DNA of 43,948 nt from Hydrocarboniphaga sp. Its GTDB lineage: Bacteria; Pseudomonadota; Gammaproteobacteria; Nevskiales; Nevskiaceae. Made by a program: the position numbers and the translations under genes. Below are positions 25,100-34,128 of this stretch, piece by piece. Under the pieces are notes generated by a model. The model saw only the letters and a program-made list of their open reading frames with translations. It had not been told where the DNA came from and ran no database searches. The first letter of the stretch is position 1. Every line of letters begins with the position of its first letter. The stretch spans positions 1-43,948 of the forward strand of contig NZ_JAQGNT010000080.1 of assembly GCF_028291725.1 (NCBI RefSeq), in the 5' to 3' direction.

Positions 25100-26802
25100 C
25101 GGCGACGCAGATCATCATCGGCGTGATCATTGCGGTCGTGGCCTTGATTGCGGCCTGGCGTTGCGCACGCGCGCAGCGCTCGCTGTTGTGGCGTGCGCTG
25201 TTGCCCCTGCTGCAGCTGGCGGCGGCGCTCGCATTCTGGCTGCTGTTGTTCCCTCCCGAGACGGCTTTGCGGCTGGATGCGCTGACGGTGCTGACGCCGG
25301 GCGCGAGCGAGCCGCAGCTGGCGTCCCTGCCGATCGCACAGCGGGCGATCGCGCTGCCGGGCTCCGATGCGCCGTCCTCGGTCGAGCGGGCGCCCGATCT
25401 GGCGACTGCTCTGCGTGAGCATCCGTCGACGCTCTCGATCACCGTGATCGGCCGCGGCCTGCCGCCGCGCGACTTGAATGCGGTGGGTGCTCGAGGCCTG
25501 AGTTTCGATGCCGCCGCGCCTCAGGGCATCGTCGAACTCGATGCCGCGGCGCAGGCCGCGGTCGGCACCCAATGGACCCTGCGTGGCCGCGCCGCCGGCA
25601 GCGCGACGCAGGTGCAGTTGCGCGACGTCTCCGGAGCGGTTGTCGATCATGCGGGCGTCGGCAGGGGCGGCGCCTTCGTGCTGTCGGCCATCGGCCGAGC
25701 CGCCGGGCCGGCTTTGTTCAAACTGCAGGCGCTGGACAAGGAGCAGAGCGTCGTCGACCAGGCCGGCGTGCCGGTGGTGTTCCGCGGCGGCGCGGCGCTG
25801 AGCATGCTGCTACGCGCCGCCGGCCCCGATCCGGATCAGAAATACTGGCGCCGCTGGGCCCGCGATGCCGGCGTGAAACTGTCGGCGACCATCGCGCTGT
25901 CGGACGGTTTGATGCTGCGCGACGGCGACGTGGTGCTCGATGCCGCCGCGCTGGCAGCGACCGATCTGCTGGTGCTCGACGAGCGCAGCTGGGCGGCGCT
26001 TAGCGCCGACGAGAAGGCCGCTGTGCTGGGCGCGGTCGATCAGGGCCTCGGCCTGCTGTTGCGTGTGACCGGAGCGGTCGAGGCTGCGGTTGCAGCGGAA
26101 TGGGCGCAGCTCGGTCTGCCGCTGATCCCTACGGACGCGGCGGGCAGTGTCAGCCTCGATCGGCTACTCGGCCTGCGGGAGCCTCTGCCGCTGAGCGCGG
26201 CGCCGGCGAAGTTCGGCGAGCGCGCTCAGGCCTTCATCCGCGCTGACGACGGCGAGGCGCTCGCCGCCTGGAGCGCCCGCGGCCAGGGCCGCATCGGCGC
26301 CTTGCTGCTGATCGACAGCTTCCGCTTGATGCTGCAAGGCGAGGGCGGCCGCTACGCTGGGCTATGGGGCGGCATCGTCGGCCAGCTGGCGCGGCCGCGC
26401 GCACAGCTGCAGCCACCGCCGCTGCCGCTGCAGGCCTGGGTGGATGAGCGTCAGACGCTGTGCCAGCTCGGCGAAGACGCGCATCTGTTCGATGCGGCGC
26501 AGCAGGAACAGACCCTGCTGATCGAGCACGGTTGCGCCGCATTCTGGCCGCAGCTTTCGGGCTGGTACGGCTTGCGTACCGCGACCGGCAGCTGGCCGTT
26601 CTACGTGCGCGCTGCGGACGACGCGGTGGGCCTGCGCGCGGCACGCGACAGCGCTGCCACGCAGGCGCTGGTCGCGGACGCCGCCGATGCAGCCAGCGTG
26701 CAGGGCCTCGTCCCGATGCCGCGTTGGCCGTTCTTCATCGCCTGGTTGCTGCTGGCCGCATTGATCTGGTGGCGCGAGCGCCGCGCGCTGCAAGCGGACT
26801 GA
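25096..26802 (+). CDS. Membrane protein, possibly glutamine-amidotransferase-like, last gene of the cluster
   Basis: A 568-residue protein starting at ATG 25096 with a four-base overlap. N-terminal membrane segments at about 4-22 and 34-55, and a C-terminal one at about 538-556 (PRWPFFIAWLLLAALIWW), leave about 480 residues probably outside the cytoplasm. The middle contains an Ig/carboxypeptidase-regulatory-like segment (WTLRGRAAGSATQVQL) and a region starting LSMLLRAAGPDPDQKYW with LLVLDERSW that recalls the amidotransferase-like domains found in other Bat-type proteins; no catalytic Cys is evident in it. Membrane topology and position resemble BatB/BatD-like partners. No clear family assignment. 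Confidence 0.75.
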   Translation: MTATQIIIGVIIAVVALIAAWRCARAQRSLLWRALLPLLQLAAALAFWLLLFPPETALRLDALTVLTPGASEPQLASLPIAQRAIALPGSDAPSSVERAPDLATALREHPSTLSITVIGRGLPPRDLNAVGARGLSFDAAAPQGIVELDAAAQAAVGTQWTLRGRAAGSATQVQLRDVSGAVVDHAGVGRGGAFVLSAIGRAAGPALFKLQALDKEQSVVDQAGVPVVFRGGAALSMLLRAAGPDPDQKYWRRWARDAGVKLSATIALSDGLMLRDGDVVLDAAALAATDLLVLDERSWAALSADEKAAVLGAVDQGLGLLLRVTGAVEAAVAAEWAQLGLPLIPTDAAGSVSLDRLLGLREPLPLSAAPAKFGERAQAFIRADDGEALAAWSARGQGRIGALLLIDSFRLMLQGEGGRYAGLWGGIVGQLARPRAQLQPPPLPLQAWVDERQTLCQLGEDAHLFDAAQQEQTLLIEHGCAAFWPQLSGWYGLRTATGSWPFYVRAADDAVGLRAARDSAATQALVADAADAASVQGLVPMPRWPFFIAWLLLAALIWWRERRALQAD

Positions 26803-26817
26803 GCGCGGTCACAAGAC

Positions 26818-26843
26818 GTCATCCGCTCTTTCGCGGGAATGAC
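26818..26843. repeat. Single-arm, degraded copy of repeat family C
   Basis: GTCATCCGCTCTTTCGCGGG followed by AATGAC, about one arm of the family C palindrome. It lies in the 104-base gap between the convergent end of the TldD-MoxR cluster and the alpha/beta hydrolase gene. Confidence 0.7.
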
Positions 26844-26906
26844 GAGCTAAACCCCGTTCCTCCCGAGTAGCCGCAACGCGGCGTATCGAGGGACACACAG
26901 CCGCGA

Positions 26907-27800
26907 TCAAACCGGCACATGCCGCTGCAAAAACTCCAGCTGATCCGCAATCGTCCGCTCGAACGCGGCCCCGAGATAAATATCGAAGTGCCCGATCGGG
27001 TAACGCTTCACCTCCCCCCGCGGAGCCTGCTTCGCATACCGCAGCGTCGGCCCTGCCGGCGCGACGCTGTCGGTATCGCAGACCGCAAACAGGATCGGAC
27101 ACTGCACCCGCCTGGCATAGCGCCCCGGCGCCAGCAATGGAATGTGCAGCGCGATGCGCGCCGCGACCTCGCGCTCGTGCTCGAAGCCCTTCGGCACCAG
27201 CGTGTAGTAGCCGGGCTCTGCGTCGGCGGCGTTCATCAGCGCGGTCGCGCCCGGCGGCCCGGCCAGCGGCACCATCACCGGCGCGCGGCCGGCTAACGCG
27301 GCGGCCGCGTCGCGCAAGGCGAGGGCAGTCAGGCGCGCCAAGGCCGGCAGCCCCAGCGTCATTGCCGAGGCGATGCCATTGGTGAACGGGCACTGCGAGA
27401 TCGCCGCCGCCACGCGCGGATCGCGCGCCGCCGCGACGATCACATGGCCGCCGCCGAACGAGCTGCCGAACAGCGCCACCCGATCCGGATCGACGCCGCG
27501 CAGTTCGCTCACACAGGCGATCGCGGCAGCCCAGTCCTGCTGCTGACGGTCGAAATCGAGCAGCTGCCGCGGCTCGCCGCCGCTGGCGCCGAAGTAGCGG
27601 TAGTCGAACGCCAGCACGACATAGCCGGCCTGGGCGAACCGCGCGGCATAAGCGTCCAGCCCCATCTCCTTGACCGCGCCCAGGCCATGGCCCAGCACCA
27701 CAGCCGGCCGGCGGCCGCGGACCCCGACGGGCCGGTAGAGCCAGGCGGCACACTCGGTTTCGCCTGAAGCAAAGCGCAGATCGCTACGTTTGAAGTCCAT
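26907..27800 (-). CDS. Alpha/beta hydrolase
   Basis: A 297-residue cytoplasmic serine hydrolase of the dienelactone hydrolase/XaaPro-peptidase-like group. Oxyanion region is VVLGHGLGAVKE (35-46), nucleophile S114 in GSSFGG, acid probably D242 or D244 (CDTDSVAP) and base H271 (IGHFDIY). The insert after strand 6 (about 140-225) forms the lid and would set substrate choice, which cannot be predicted. No signal peptide. AGGGA lies about five bases before ATG 27800. The gene is isolated and convergent with the cluster on its left; the tRNA gene starts 106 bases upstream. Confidence 0.9.
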   Translation of the reverse strand: MDFKRSDLRFASGETECAAWLYRPVGVRGRRPAVVLGHGLGAVKEMGLDAYAARFAQAGYVVLAFDYRYFGASGGEPRQLLDFDRQQQDWAAAIACVSELRGVDPDRVALFGSSFGGGHVIVAAARDPRVAAAISQCPFTNGIASAMTLGLPALARLTALALRDAAAALAGRAPVMVPLAGPPGATALMNAADAEPGYYTLVPKGFEHEREVAARIALHIPLLAPGRYARRVQCPILFAVCDTDSVAPAGPTLRYAKQAPRGEVKRYPIGHFDIYLGAAFERTIADQLEFLQRHVPV

Positions 27801-27906
27801 GGTGTCCCTGGCAGCAGCCCGGAGTGGGCATTGGAATCGATCCGGGCTTTTACCTGACCCCGCCCATCGTCTATCATGCGCGCCCCACGCCAGTGGGTCC
27901 CAGGTT

Positions 27907-27983
27907 GGTGATGTAGCTCAGACGGTTAGAGCGCGGCACTCATAATGCTGAGGTCGGTGGTTCGATTCCACTCATCACCACCA
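27907..27983 (+). tRNA. tRNA-Met (CAT), elongator type, CCA encoded
   Basis: Complete cloverleaf of 77 bases. Acceptor GGTGATG/CATCACC, D-arm GCTC/GAGC, anticodon stem CGGCA/TGCTG with loop CTCATAA (anticodon CAT), variable AGGTC, T-arm GGTGG/CCACT with TTCGATT, discriminator A and CCA. Overall it resembles elongator tRNA-Met more than initiator (no C1-A72 mismatch) or the lysidine-modified Ile2 tRNA, although CAT alone cannot exclude Ile2. Its 3' half also encodes, on the other strand, the last residues of an integrase remnant. Confidence 0.95.
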
Positions 27984-28231
27984 ATTTCTCCTCACTATTC
28001 AACGACTTATAAGCGGCTTTCTTGGCCGACACGGACCGCACCAAAAGCACTGCGGGGCTTTTGTGGGGGCTGGGAGCCGAAATCTTCTCCACAGCCGCCA
28101 ACAAATTTCCAATCTCGGCCGCCGAGTAGTGACTCGTAATGCGATTGGATTTGTGCCCCAGCAAGTCCTGCCTGTCCTCGAACGAAACGCCCTCAGATCT
28201 CAGTCGCCGACCGAAGGTAGCGGTGTAACAA
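27940..28231 (-). pseudogene. C-terminal remnant of a phage-type tyrosine integrase
   Basis: On the minus strand, from about 28220, the frame reads ATFGRRLRSEGVSFEDRQ, then DLLGHKSNRITSHYSAAE, the C-terminal catalytic block of phage integrases with the late His (LLGHKS) and the Tyr nucleophile (SHYSAAE). It continues to MSGIEPPTSAL and stops at 27942-27940. Those last residues are encoded by the complement of the tRNA-Met 3' half, a classic arrangement where an integrase gene overlaps its tRNA attachment site. The catalytic Arg/His-x-x-Arg blocks and N-terminal domains are missing; homology breaks at about 28220, next to the hipA stop. Not functional. Confidence 0.8.
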
Positions 28232-29551
28232 TTACTGAGAAGCCAGCCTGTCTCGCGAGAGCTTGAGCCCGTCGATGATCGAGTCCGCCACTGCGCCAGG
28301 AAAGCCACTCGGGATTTTTTTTGAGGCCTTTTCTATTGCCGGATTCGTTTGCTGAATGAGCTCGTCTCTGAGGCTCTGGTAGGCCGCTACCATCCCACAT
28401 CGCTTGGCCGTTTCTTGCCAATGCCGCGGCTGGATCGAATGCCACAGGTAGTGTCGATTCTTGCCCTCAACGGCCATCGCCATCTTGGCTTTGTGCGGGG
28501 AGATATTCCCCTTGCTTGTCCCCAATACGGGGAAGGCAGACAGCACGTCATAGCGGGGAGTCAACCGATAACTTCCGCCGGCCTCTATGAAGACACTGAA
28601 GTTCTTGGCATGGCCGTCGATCGCGCAGAGCATCCAGAAGAGCATCTGTGTTTTCAGGAAATCGTAGCGATCCTGCTCGGCCTGCGATGAGCCCAGCAGC
28701 ATGCTCATGATCGGCTGAATTCCTGGGCCGCCGTCGGATTCGTACTTGCGATCGCTCGGCACTCCAACCGCCTGACAGAAATCCTCCTGCGGCAGCCGGA
28801 TAATCCAGCTTCCGTCGGCGGCTCGCTTTCGGTCAAAGCGTTCCACGGCCAGTACCTTTTGCTCGCCAAAGCGATCCATCCAGCATTCGGCGACCGGCAC
28901 GCCGTAGGTTTTGAGGATCTGGGCGCAGAGCCATTCGTTTTCAACCGACGTCGTCAGGTCATTGCCGCCGCCTCCGGTGCCGATCGGAAGCTTCAAGATA
29001 TGCGTGCTCGGTGTTGTGCCTCTTGGGCGCCGCCATTGTTCACCGAACTTGAGCAGCGCTGTCTTCTCCTGGGCACCTGCCAGCGAGATGCGGAAGTCTT
29101 CATTTTCATCGGCACGCCCGATGGGTGCCGCCAGCATCGCGATCAACAGATCCTCGATCTGCTGATCGGTGATCGGTTCACTCTCGAGGGTTTTGATGTC
29201 TGGAACCGGCGCGCCGTCGGGCAGGATCTGGATGGCGCCGACGCAATCCCGGCCGATCTCCGACAGCAGATCGAAGCTTCCGTAAGAGCGGGCTCCAAAA
29301 CGCCGCTGCAGGCGCTCTCGAACGCGGTGGTTATCCGGTAGCAGATTGTCGAAGTACGCCGCGACCGCATCACCCCGATGGGGGGTGGGTCGTAGCGGCA
29401 TTGAAAGCGAAATCGGCCGCGCGGCGTCGGAAGTCAGCCATTCGCGCGAGTAGCCGAATTCATCCGGCTTGCCCGGCCGGACGGACCAGTTACCGACATG
29501 CTCGCCATTCATCCAAATGCCGAGCGACCTCAGTGTCGATGGCCGTGCCAT
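28232..29551 (-). CDS. hipA: HipA-family serine/threonine kinase toxin
   Basis: A 439-residue HipA-like toxin, close to the E. coli length (440). HipA phosphorylates glutamyl-tRNA synthetase and induces persistence in E. coli; the target here is unproven. Landmarks: N-terminal couple_hipA domain (about 1-110), FRISLAGAQEKTALL with S156, matching the E. coli autophosphorylation site S150 in its mobile P-loop-like segment, catalytic D312 and N317 (AIDGHAKNFSVF), and metal-binding D335 (LTPRYDVLS). All key residues are present, so it looks active. It starts three bases after hipB. The gene sits in a lower-GC stretch between a tRNA with an integrase remnant and the aldo/keto reductase, so it was probably acquired. 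Confidence 0.96.
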   Translation of the reverse strand: MARPSTLRSLGIWMNGEHVGNWSVRPGKPDEFGYSREWLTSDAARPISLSMPLRPTPHRGDAVAAYFDNLLPDNHRVRERLQRRFGARSYGSFDLLSEIGRDCVGAIQILPDGAPVPDIKTLESEPITDQQIEDLLIAMLAAPIGRADENEDFRISLAGAQEKTALLKFGEQWRRPRGTTPSTHILKLPIGTGGGGNDLTTSVENEWLCAQILKTYGVPVAECWMDRFGEQKVLAVERFDRKRAADGSWIIRLPQEDFCQAVGVPSDRKYESDGGPGIQPIMSMLLGSSQAEQDRYDFLKTQMLFWMLCAIDGHAKNFSVFIEAGGSYRLTPRYDVLSAFPVLGTSKGNISPHKAKMAMAVEGKNRHYLWHSIQPRHWQETAKRCGMVAAYQSLRDELIQQTNPAIEKASKKIPSGFPGAVADSIIDGLKLSRDRLASQ

Positions 29552-29554
29552 CGC

Positions 29555-29815
29555 TTACCACTCCCTTTGATTTTTCTTCGGGACCGAGGCGGTATCTCCA
29601 TTCCGGTCGCGTAACACTAGCTCTAGCTGCAACGCCGACAACAGTTTGTAGAGCGTCTCGACGCTGGTGCGCGCGGCATCGGACTCAACGACCGAAACCG
29701 TGCTTTGCTTCAGACCCACCTTGGTCCCGGCCGCCTGCTGGGTCAGCTTCCGCTCGATGCGACAGCTTTTCAGAATCTGCCCGAGCTGCTCGGGTGTTCT
29801 CGCGACATAATCCAC
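29555..29815 (-). CDS. hipB: HipB-family antitoxin, XRE-type repressor
   Basis: An 86-residue HTH protein (TPEQLGQILKSCRIERKLTQ...); the helix-turn-helix is at about 24-50 (QQAAGTKVGLKQSTVSVVES), followed by a dimerisation strand (LELVLRDR). It should neutralise HipA and repress the operon through three operators upstream. The start is GTG 29815, favoured by GGGAG six bases upstream, which lies within operator O1, so HipB binding could also block translation initiation. Order hipB-hipA and three-base spacing match the standard module. Confidence 0.93.
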   Translation of the reverse strand: MDYVARTPEQLGQILKSCRIERKLTQQAAGTKVGLKQSTVSVVESDAARTSVETLYKLLSALQLELVLRDRNGDTASVPKKNQREW

Positions 29816-29818
29816 GTT

Positions 29819-29890
29819 TATCTCCCATGGGGGATAAACGATTTATATCCCTCTAAGGGTATAATGTCAATTTATACCTCATAGGGGATG
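29819..29890 (-). promoter_or_regulatory. hipBA promoter with three phased HipB operators
   Basis: Minus-strand promoter TTGACA (29870-29865), 17-base spacer, TATAAA (29847-29842), a near-perfect sigma-70 promoter. Three 18-base operators of the E. coli HipB form TATCC-N8-GGATA are O1 29819-29836 (TATCTCCCATGGGGGATA, 9 of 10), O2 29846-29863 (TATCC-N8-GTATA, 9 of 10) and O3 29873-29890 (TATAC-N8-GGATG, 8 of 10). Their starts are exactly 27 bases apart. O2 lies within the promoter between -35 and -10, O3 just upstream of the -35, and O1 over the leader and ribosome site. Confidence 0.88.
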
Positions 29891-30019
29891 AAAAATCGAT
29901 GGCCTCGGCAGAAAATCGTGCGGGACATTTTTGGAGTTTTTGGCGGTGCGCTCAGAACGTAAGCTTGCGCGTCTGCATTGGTGCTGCTCCTTCAGCAAGA
30001 GGGCTACGTTGATGCATGT

Positions 30020-30997
<978 letters not shown>

Positions 30998-31117
30998 GGT
31001 TGTGGCTCCGTTCTCTGAATGACTGGTTGCGTGCTTCTGGTGTCGGAAAGCGTAGTGGGTGCCGTGCCGTTTGATTAGGGGTCACAATCGGCATGGACAC
31101 ATGAGAAAGGTTCATGA

Positions 31118-32014
31118 ATGCGCGCCACCCTCACTGACCTCGTTGCGTTCGTCACGGTTGCGCGCGAGAGCAGCTTCACCCGGGCCGCCAAGAAGCTGGG
31201 CGTCTCGCAGTCGGCGGTGAGCCACACGATCCGCGGCCTGGAGACACGGCTCGGGATGCGGCTGCTGACGCGTACGACACGCAGCGTTTCCACGATGGAA
31301 GCGGGCGATCGCTTGCTGCAATCGGTGGGACCGCACTTCGAGGAAATCGAGGCCGGGCTCGCGGCGGTGACTGCGCTGGGGGACAAGCCCGCGGGTACCC
31401 TCCGCATCACGACGTCATTACATCCGGCTGAAACGATCCTGTGGCCGGCGCTCGTGAAATTCCTTCCGCGCTATCCGGACGTGAAGGTTGAAATCAGCGT
31501 CGACACGGCATTGACCGATATTGCCGCGCAGCGCTTCGACGCAGGTGTTCGCCTTGGCGAACAAGTCGCCCAGGGCATGATCGCAGTCCCCATCGGACCG
31601 GACCTGCGGATGGCCGCCGTGGCTGCGCCGTCGTACCTGGCGAAGCGAGCAGCGCCGAGCACGCCGCGCGACCTGACGGAACACAACTTCATCAACATGC
31701 GCGTGCCGACTTATGGCGGCCTGTATGCGTGGGAGTTCGAGAAGAACCGTCGCGAACTCAAGGTGCGCGTCGACGGCCAGTTGACGTTCAACGACGCTCG
31801 CCAGGCCGTTGAGGCTGCGCTGGCCGGCTTCGGAATCGCATACGTGTTCGAGGACCAAGTCACGTCGTACCTGAAAGCAGGTCGCCTGAAGCGCGTGCTG
31901 GAGGACTGGTGTCCGCCGTTCCCGGGCTATCACCTCTACTACCCCAGTCGGCGCTATGCCTCGCCGGCATTCCCGCTGCTGGTTGATGCGCTGCGCTACC
32001 GACCTGCCTCATAG
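31118..32014 (+). CDS. LysR-family transcriptional regulator
   Basis: A 298-residue LTTR. The N-terminal winged HTH (about 5-64) reads SSFTRAAKKLGVSQSAVSHT; the effector-binding domain (about 90-298) has the two-lobed periplasmic-binding-protein pattern typical of the DsdC/CrgA-like branch (LRITTSLHPAETILWPAL, FIN/DARQAVEAALAGFGIAYV). AAAGG lies eight bases before ATG 31118. Divergent to the aldo/keto reductase, the usual LTTR arrangement with its target; inducer unknown. The gap 32015-32197 holds no recognised element. Confidence 0.93.
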   Translation: MRATLTDLVAFVTVARESSFTRAAKKLGVSQSAVSHTIRGLETRLGMRLLTRTTRSVSTMEAGDRLLQSVGPHFEEIEAGLAAVTALGDKPAGTLRITTSLHPAETILWPALVKFLPRYPDVKVEISVDTALTDIAAQRFDAGVRLGEQVAQGMIAVPIGPDLRMAAVAAPSYLAKRAAPSTPRDLTEHNFINMRVPTYGGLYAWEFEKNRRELKVRVDGQLTFNDARQAVEAALAGFGIAYVFEDQVTSYLKAGRLKRVLEDWCPPFPGYHLYYPSRRYASPAFPLLVDALRYRPAS

Positions 32015-32197
32015 CCGGCAGGCACGGGCTGACTGCTTTTGGGTCGGAGCACGCCGGTGAGCAGAAATCGGCGACGGCAGCTTCTAATGCAGTCGTTCAG
32101 CGGGACATCGGGAGACCTTTGCTCGCGGCACCGTGGTGTCACGGCCGGGTACGCATATTGCCTCCAGCAGCCGACCTCGACCCGACGGAGTAGGACA

Positions 32198-34123
32198 ATG
32201 CAGTTCCCGGCTTATGTTGGGGCAGGCGCCGCTGCCGTGATGCTGTGCCTCTGCGCTTGCCGCGAACAATCCAGCGCGCCGCCACCACCGGATAAAGCCG
32301 CGGCGCATGTGTTCAACGACGAGACGCGCATCCGGCAGCAGCTGGTGCAGGTGGCGATGGCGCGCGAGCCGGCGGACCTGATATTGCGCGGCGCGACCGT
32401 GCTCAATGTCGTCACCCGCGAATGGATGCCGGCGCAGGACATCGTCATCAAGGGGCAGCGCATCGCCTGGGTCGGCGATGAGGGCGGCTGGCCCGGCCAG
32501 GCGGTGGAGGTGGTGGACGCCCATGGCGAATGGGCGGTGCCGGGTTTCGGCGAATCGCACAAGCACATCGAGAGCACTTACCTGACGCCCGAGTACGAGG
32601 CGGCGCTGGTGATACCGCGTGGCAATACCTGGACGGTGGAGGATTCGCACGAGATTTCCAACGTCGTCGGCGAGCACGACGTCGACTTCTGGCTGCGCGC
32701 CGAGCGCGCCGGCAGCCCGCTGAAGATTTTTCCGTCGATTGGCTCGGCCACGCCGCCGACGGTCTACGAGCATGGCGGTGGTTACTACGGCTATCGCGAG
32801 ATGTCGGCCTTCATGGAGTCCGACCCGCGCGTGATTTCGCTAGGCGAGGTGATGGATTGGCCGGCCGTCAGCAATCCGGACAACGGAGCGCACCAGCGCA
32901 TCTGGGAAATGATCGAGGCCACGCGTGACCATGACGGCGTAATCGAGGGGCATGGTGGTGGCCTGGTCGCGGCGCCGGAGATCAATGCTTTCGCTGCCGC
33001 CGGCCTGTCTTCGGATCACGAGGCGCGGCTGCCGCAGGAGGCGCTGGACAAGCTGCGTCGCGGCATCTTCATCGAATCACGCGTGGATCTGACCCGCGAG
33101 CTGGTGCCGCTGCTGCTGAAGACGGGCCTGCAGGACTGGTCGAACCTGTCCGTCACCACGGACGACCGCGACGTGCATGCGACGCTGCAGCTGGGCTCGA
33201 TGGACTACAACATCCGCACCGCGATCGAAGCCGGGCTTGCGCCCGAGATTGCCTACCAGCTCGGCAGCTACAACACCGCGCGGCATTTCCACATCGAGCA
33301 CCTGGTCGGCTCGATCTCGCCCGGCCGCTACGCCGACGTGGTGCTGCTCAATGATCCCAAGACGGTGGCGATCAAGCGCGTATATGCCAACGGCAAGCTC
33401 GCCGGCAGAGGCGGCGACTACCTGCTGCCGATCCCGAAGATCGACTATCCCGAATGGGCGCTGCAGACGATCAACATCGGCCGCGAGCTGAGCGCCGCGG
33501 ACTTCCGCATCGCCGCGCCCGCCGGCCGCAAGGACGTGAACGTGGCGCTGATGGAGCCGTTCTGGTTTGCGCCGGACTTCATCACCGATCATCTGCCGGT
33601 GCAGCCGGACGGCAGCGTCGTCGCCGATCCGGCGCGCGGCATCATCAAGGTGGCGATGGTGGACCGTTATCACGGAACCGCCGCGGTATCGAAAATGTTC
33701 TGGCGCGGCGTCGGCCCGAAAACCCCGGGTTCGGCACTGGCCAGCTCGCAGTCTCACGATCTGCACAACATCTGGGCGGCCGGCAACGACGACGCGGCGA
33801 TTGCGCTGGCGGTCAACACGATCGCCGGCATGCACGGCGGATGGGCGCTGGTCAGCGGCGGCAAAGTGGTCGCCAAGGTCCGGCTCGACATCGGCGGCCT
33901 GATGACCGCGCGGCCGGTGCAGGAAGTCGCCGCCGAGATGGAGCAGCTGCACCAGGCCGCCGATGCGATGGACTGGATCGGCAACCCCGGCCTGCCGGAT
34001 CGCATGCGCTTCGCGTTTCTGACGGCGTCGCCGTGGAAGTGGCAGCTGGTGGCGCCTTACGAGGGCAATGCCGGCGGCTTCGTCAACGTGGTCACCGGCC
34101 AGACTCACGACGTGCTCTGGTAG
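32198..34123 (+). CDS. Adenine-deaminase-like amidohydrolase, predicted lipoprotein
   Basis: A 641-residue protein of the adenine deaminase (Ade) amidohydrolase family. ATG 32198 follows GGAGTAGGA; the N-terminus is a lipoprotein signal with lipobox LCAC (Cys21), so the enzyme should be membrane-anchored in the periplasm, unlike cytosolic Ade. Family motifs: H121 and H123 in SHKHIES (binuclear metal), DSHEISNVVG (about 149), LGEVMDWP, VIEGHGGG, the SSDHEA block, and the C-terminal domain. Compared with standard Ade (FIDAHVHIESS, VADPHEI), changes such as GESHKHIES and EDSHEI suggest a different substrate. The next gene begins five bases after the stop and encodes a HupE/UreJ permease, possibly supplying metal. 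Confidence 0.85.
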   Translation: MQFPAYVGAGAAAVMLCLCACREQSSAPPPPDKAAAHVFNDETRIRQQLVQVAMAREPADLILRGATVLNVVTREWMPAQDIVIKGQRIAWVGDEGGWPGQAVEVVDAHGEWAVPGFGESHKHIESTYLTPEYEAALVIPRGNTWTVEDSHEISNVVGEHDVDFWLRAERAGSPLKIFPSIGSATPPTVYEHGGGYYGYREMSAFMESDPRVISLGEVMDWPAVSNPDNGAHQRIWEMIEATRDHDGVIEGHGGGLVAAPEINAFAAAGLSSDHEARLPQEALDKLRRGIFIESRVDLTRELVPLLLKTGLQDWSNLSVTTDDRDVHATLQLGSMDYNIRTAIEAGLAPEIAYQLGSYNTARHFHIEHLVGSISPGRYADVVLLNDPKTVAIKRVYANGKLAGRGGDYLLPIPKIDYPEWALQTINIGRELSAADFRIAAPAGRKDVNVALMEPFWFAPDFITDHLPVQPDGSVVADPARGIIKVAMVDRYHGTAAVSKMFWRGVGPKTPGSALASSQSHDLHNIWAAGNDDAAIALAVNTIAGMHGGWALVSGGKVVAKVRLDIGGLMTARPVQEVAAEMEQLHQAADAMDWIGNPGLPDRMRFAFLTASPWKWQLVAPYEGNAGGFVNVVTGQTHDVLW

Positions 34124-34128
34124 CGGCG

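Noticed and set aside
29891-30019. Right attachment site of the tRNA-Met island
   Set aside because: I found no repeat of the tRNA 3' end (GGTTCGATTCCACTCATCAC) here or up to the LysR gene.
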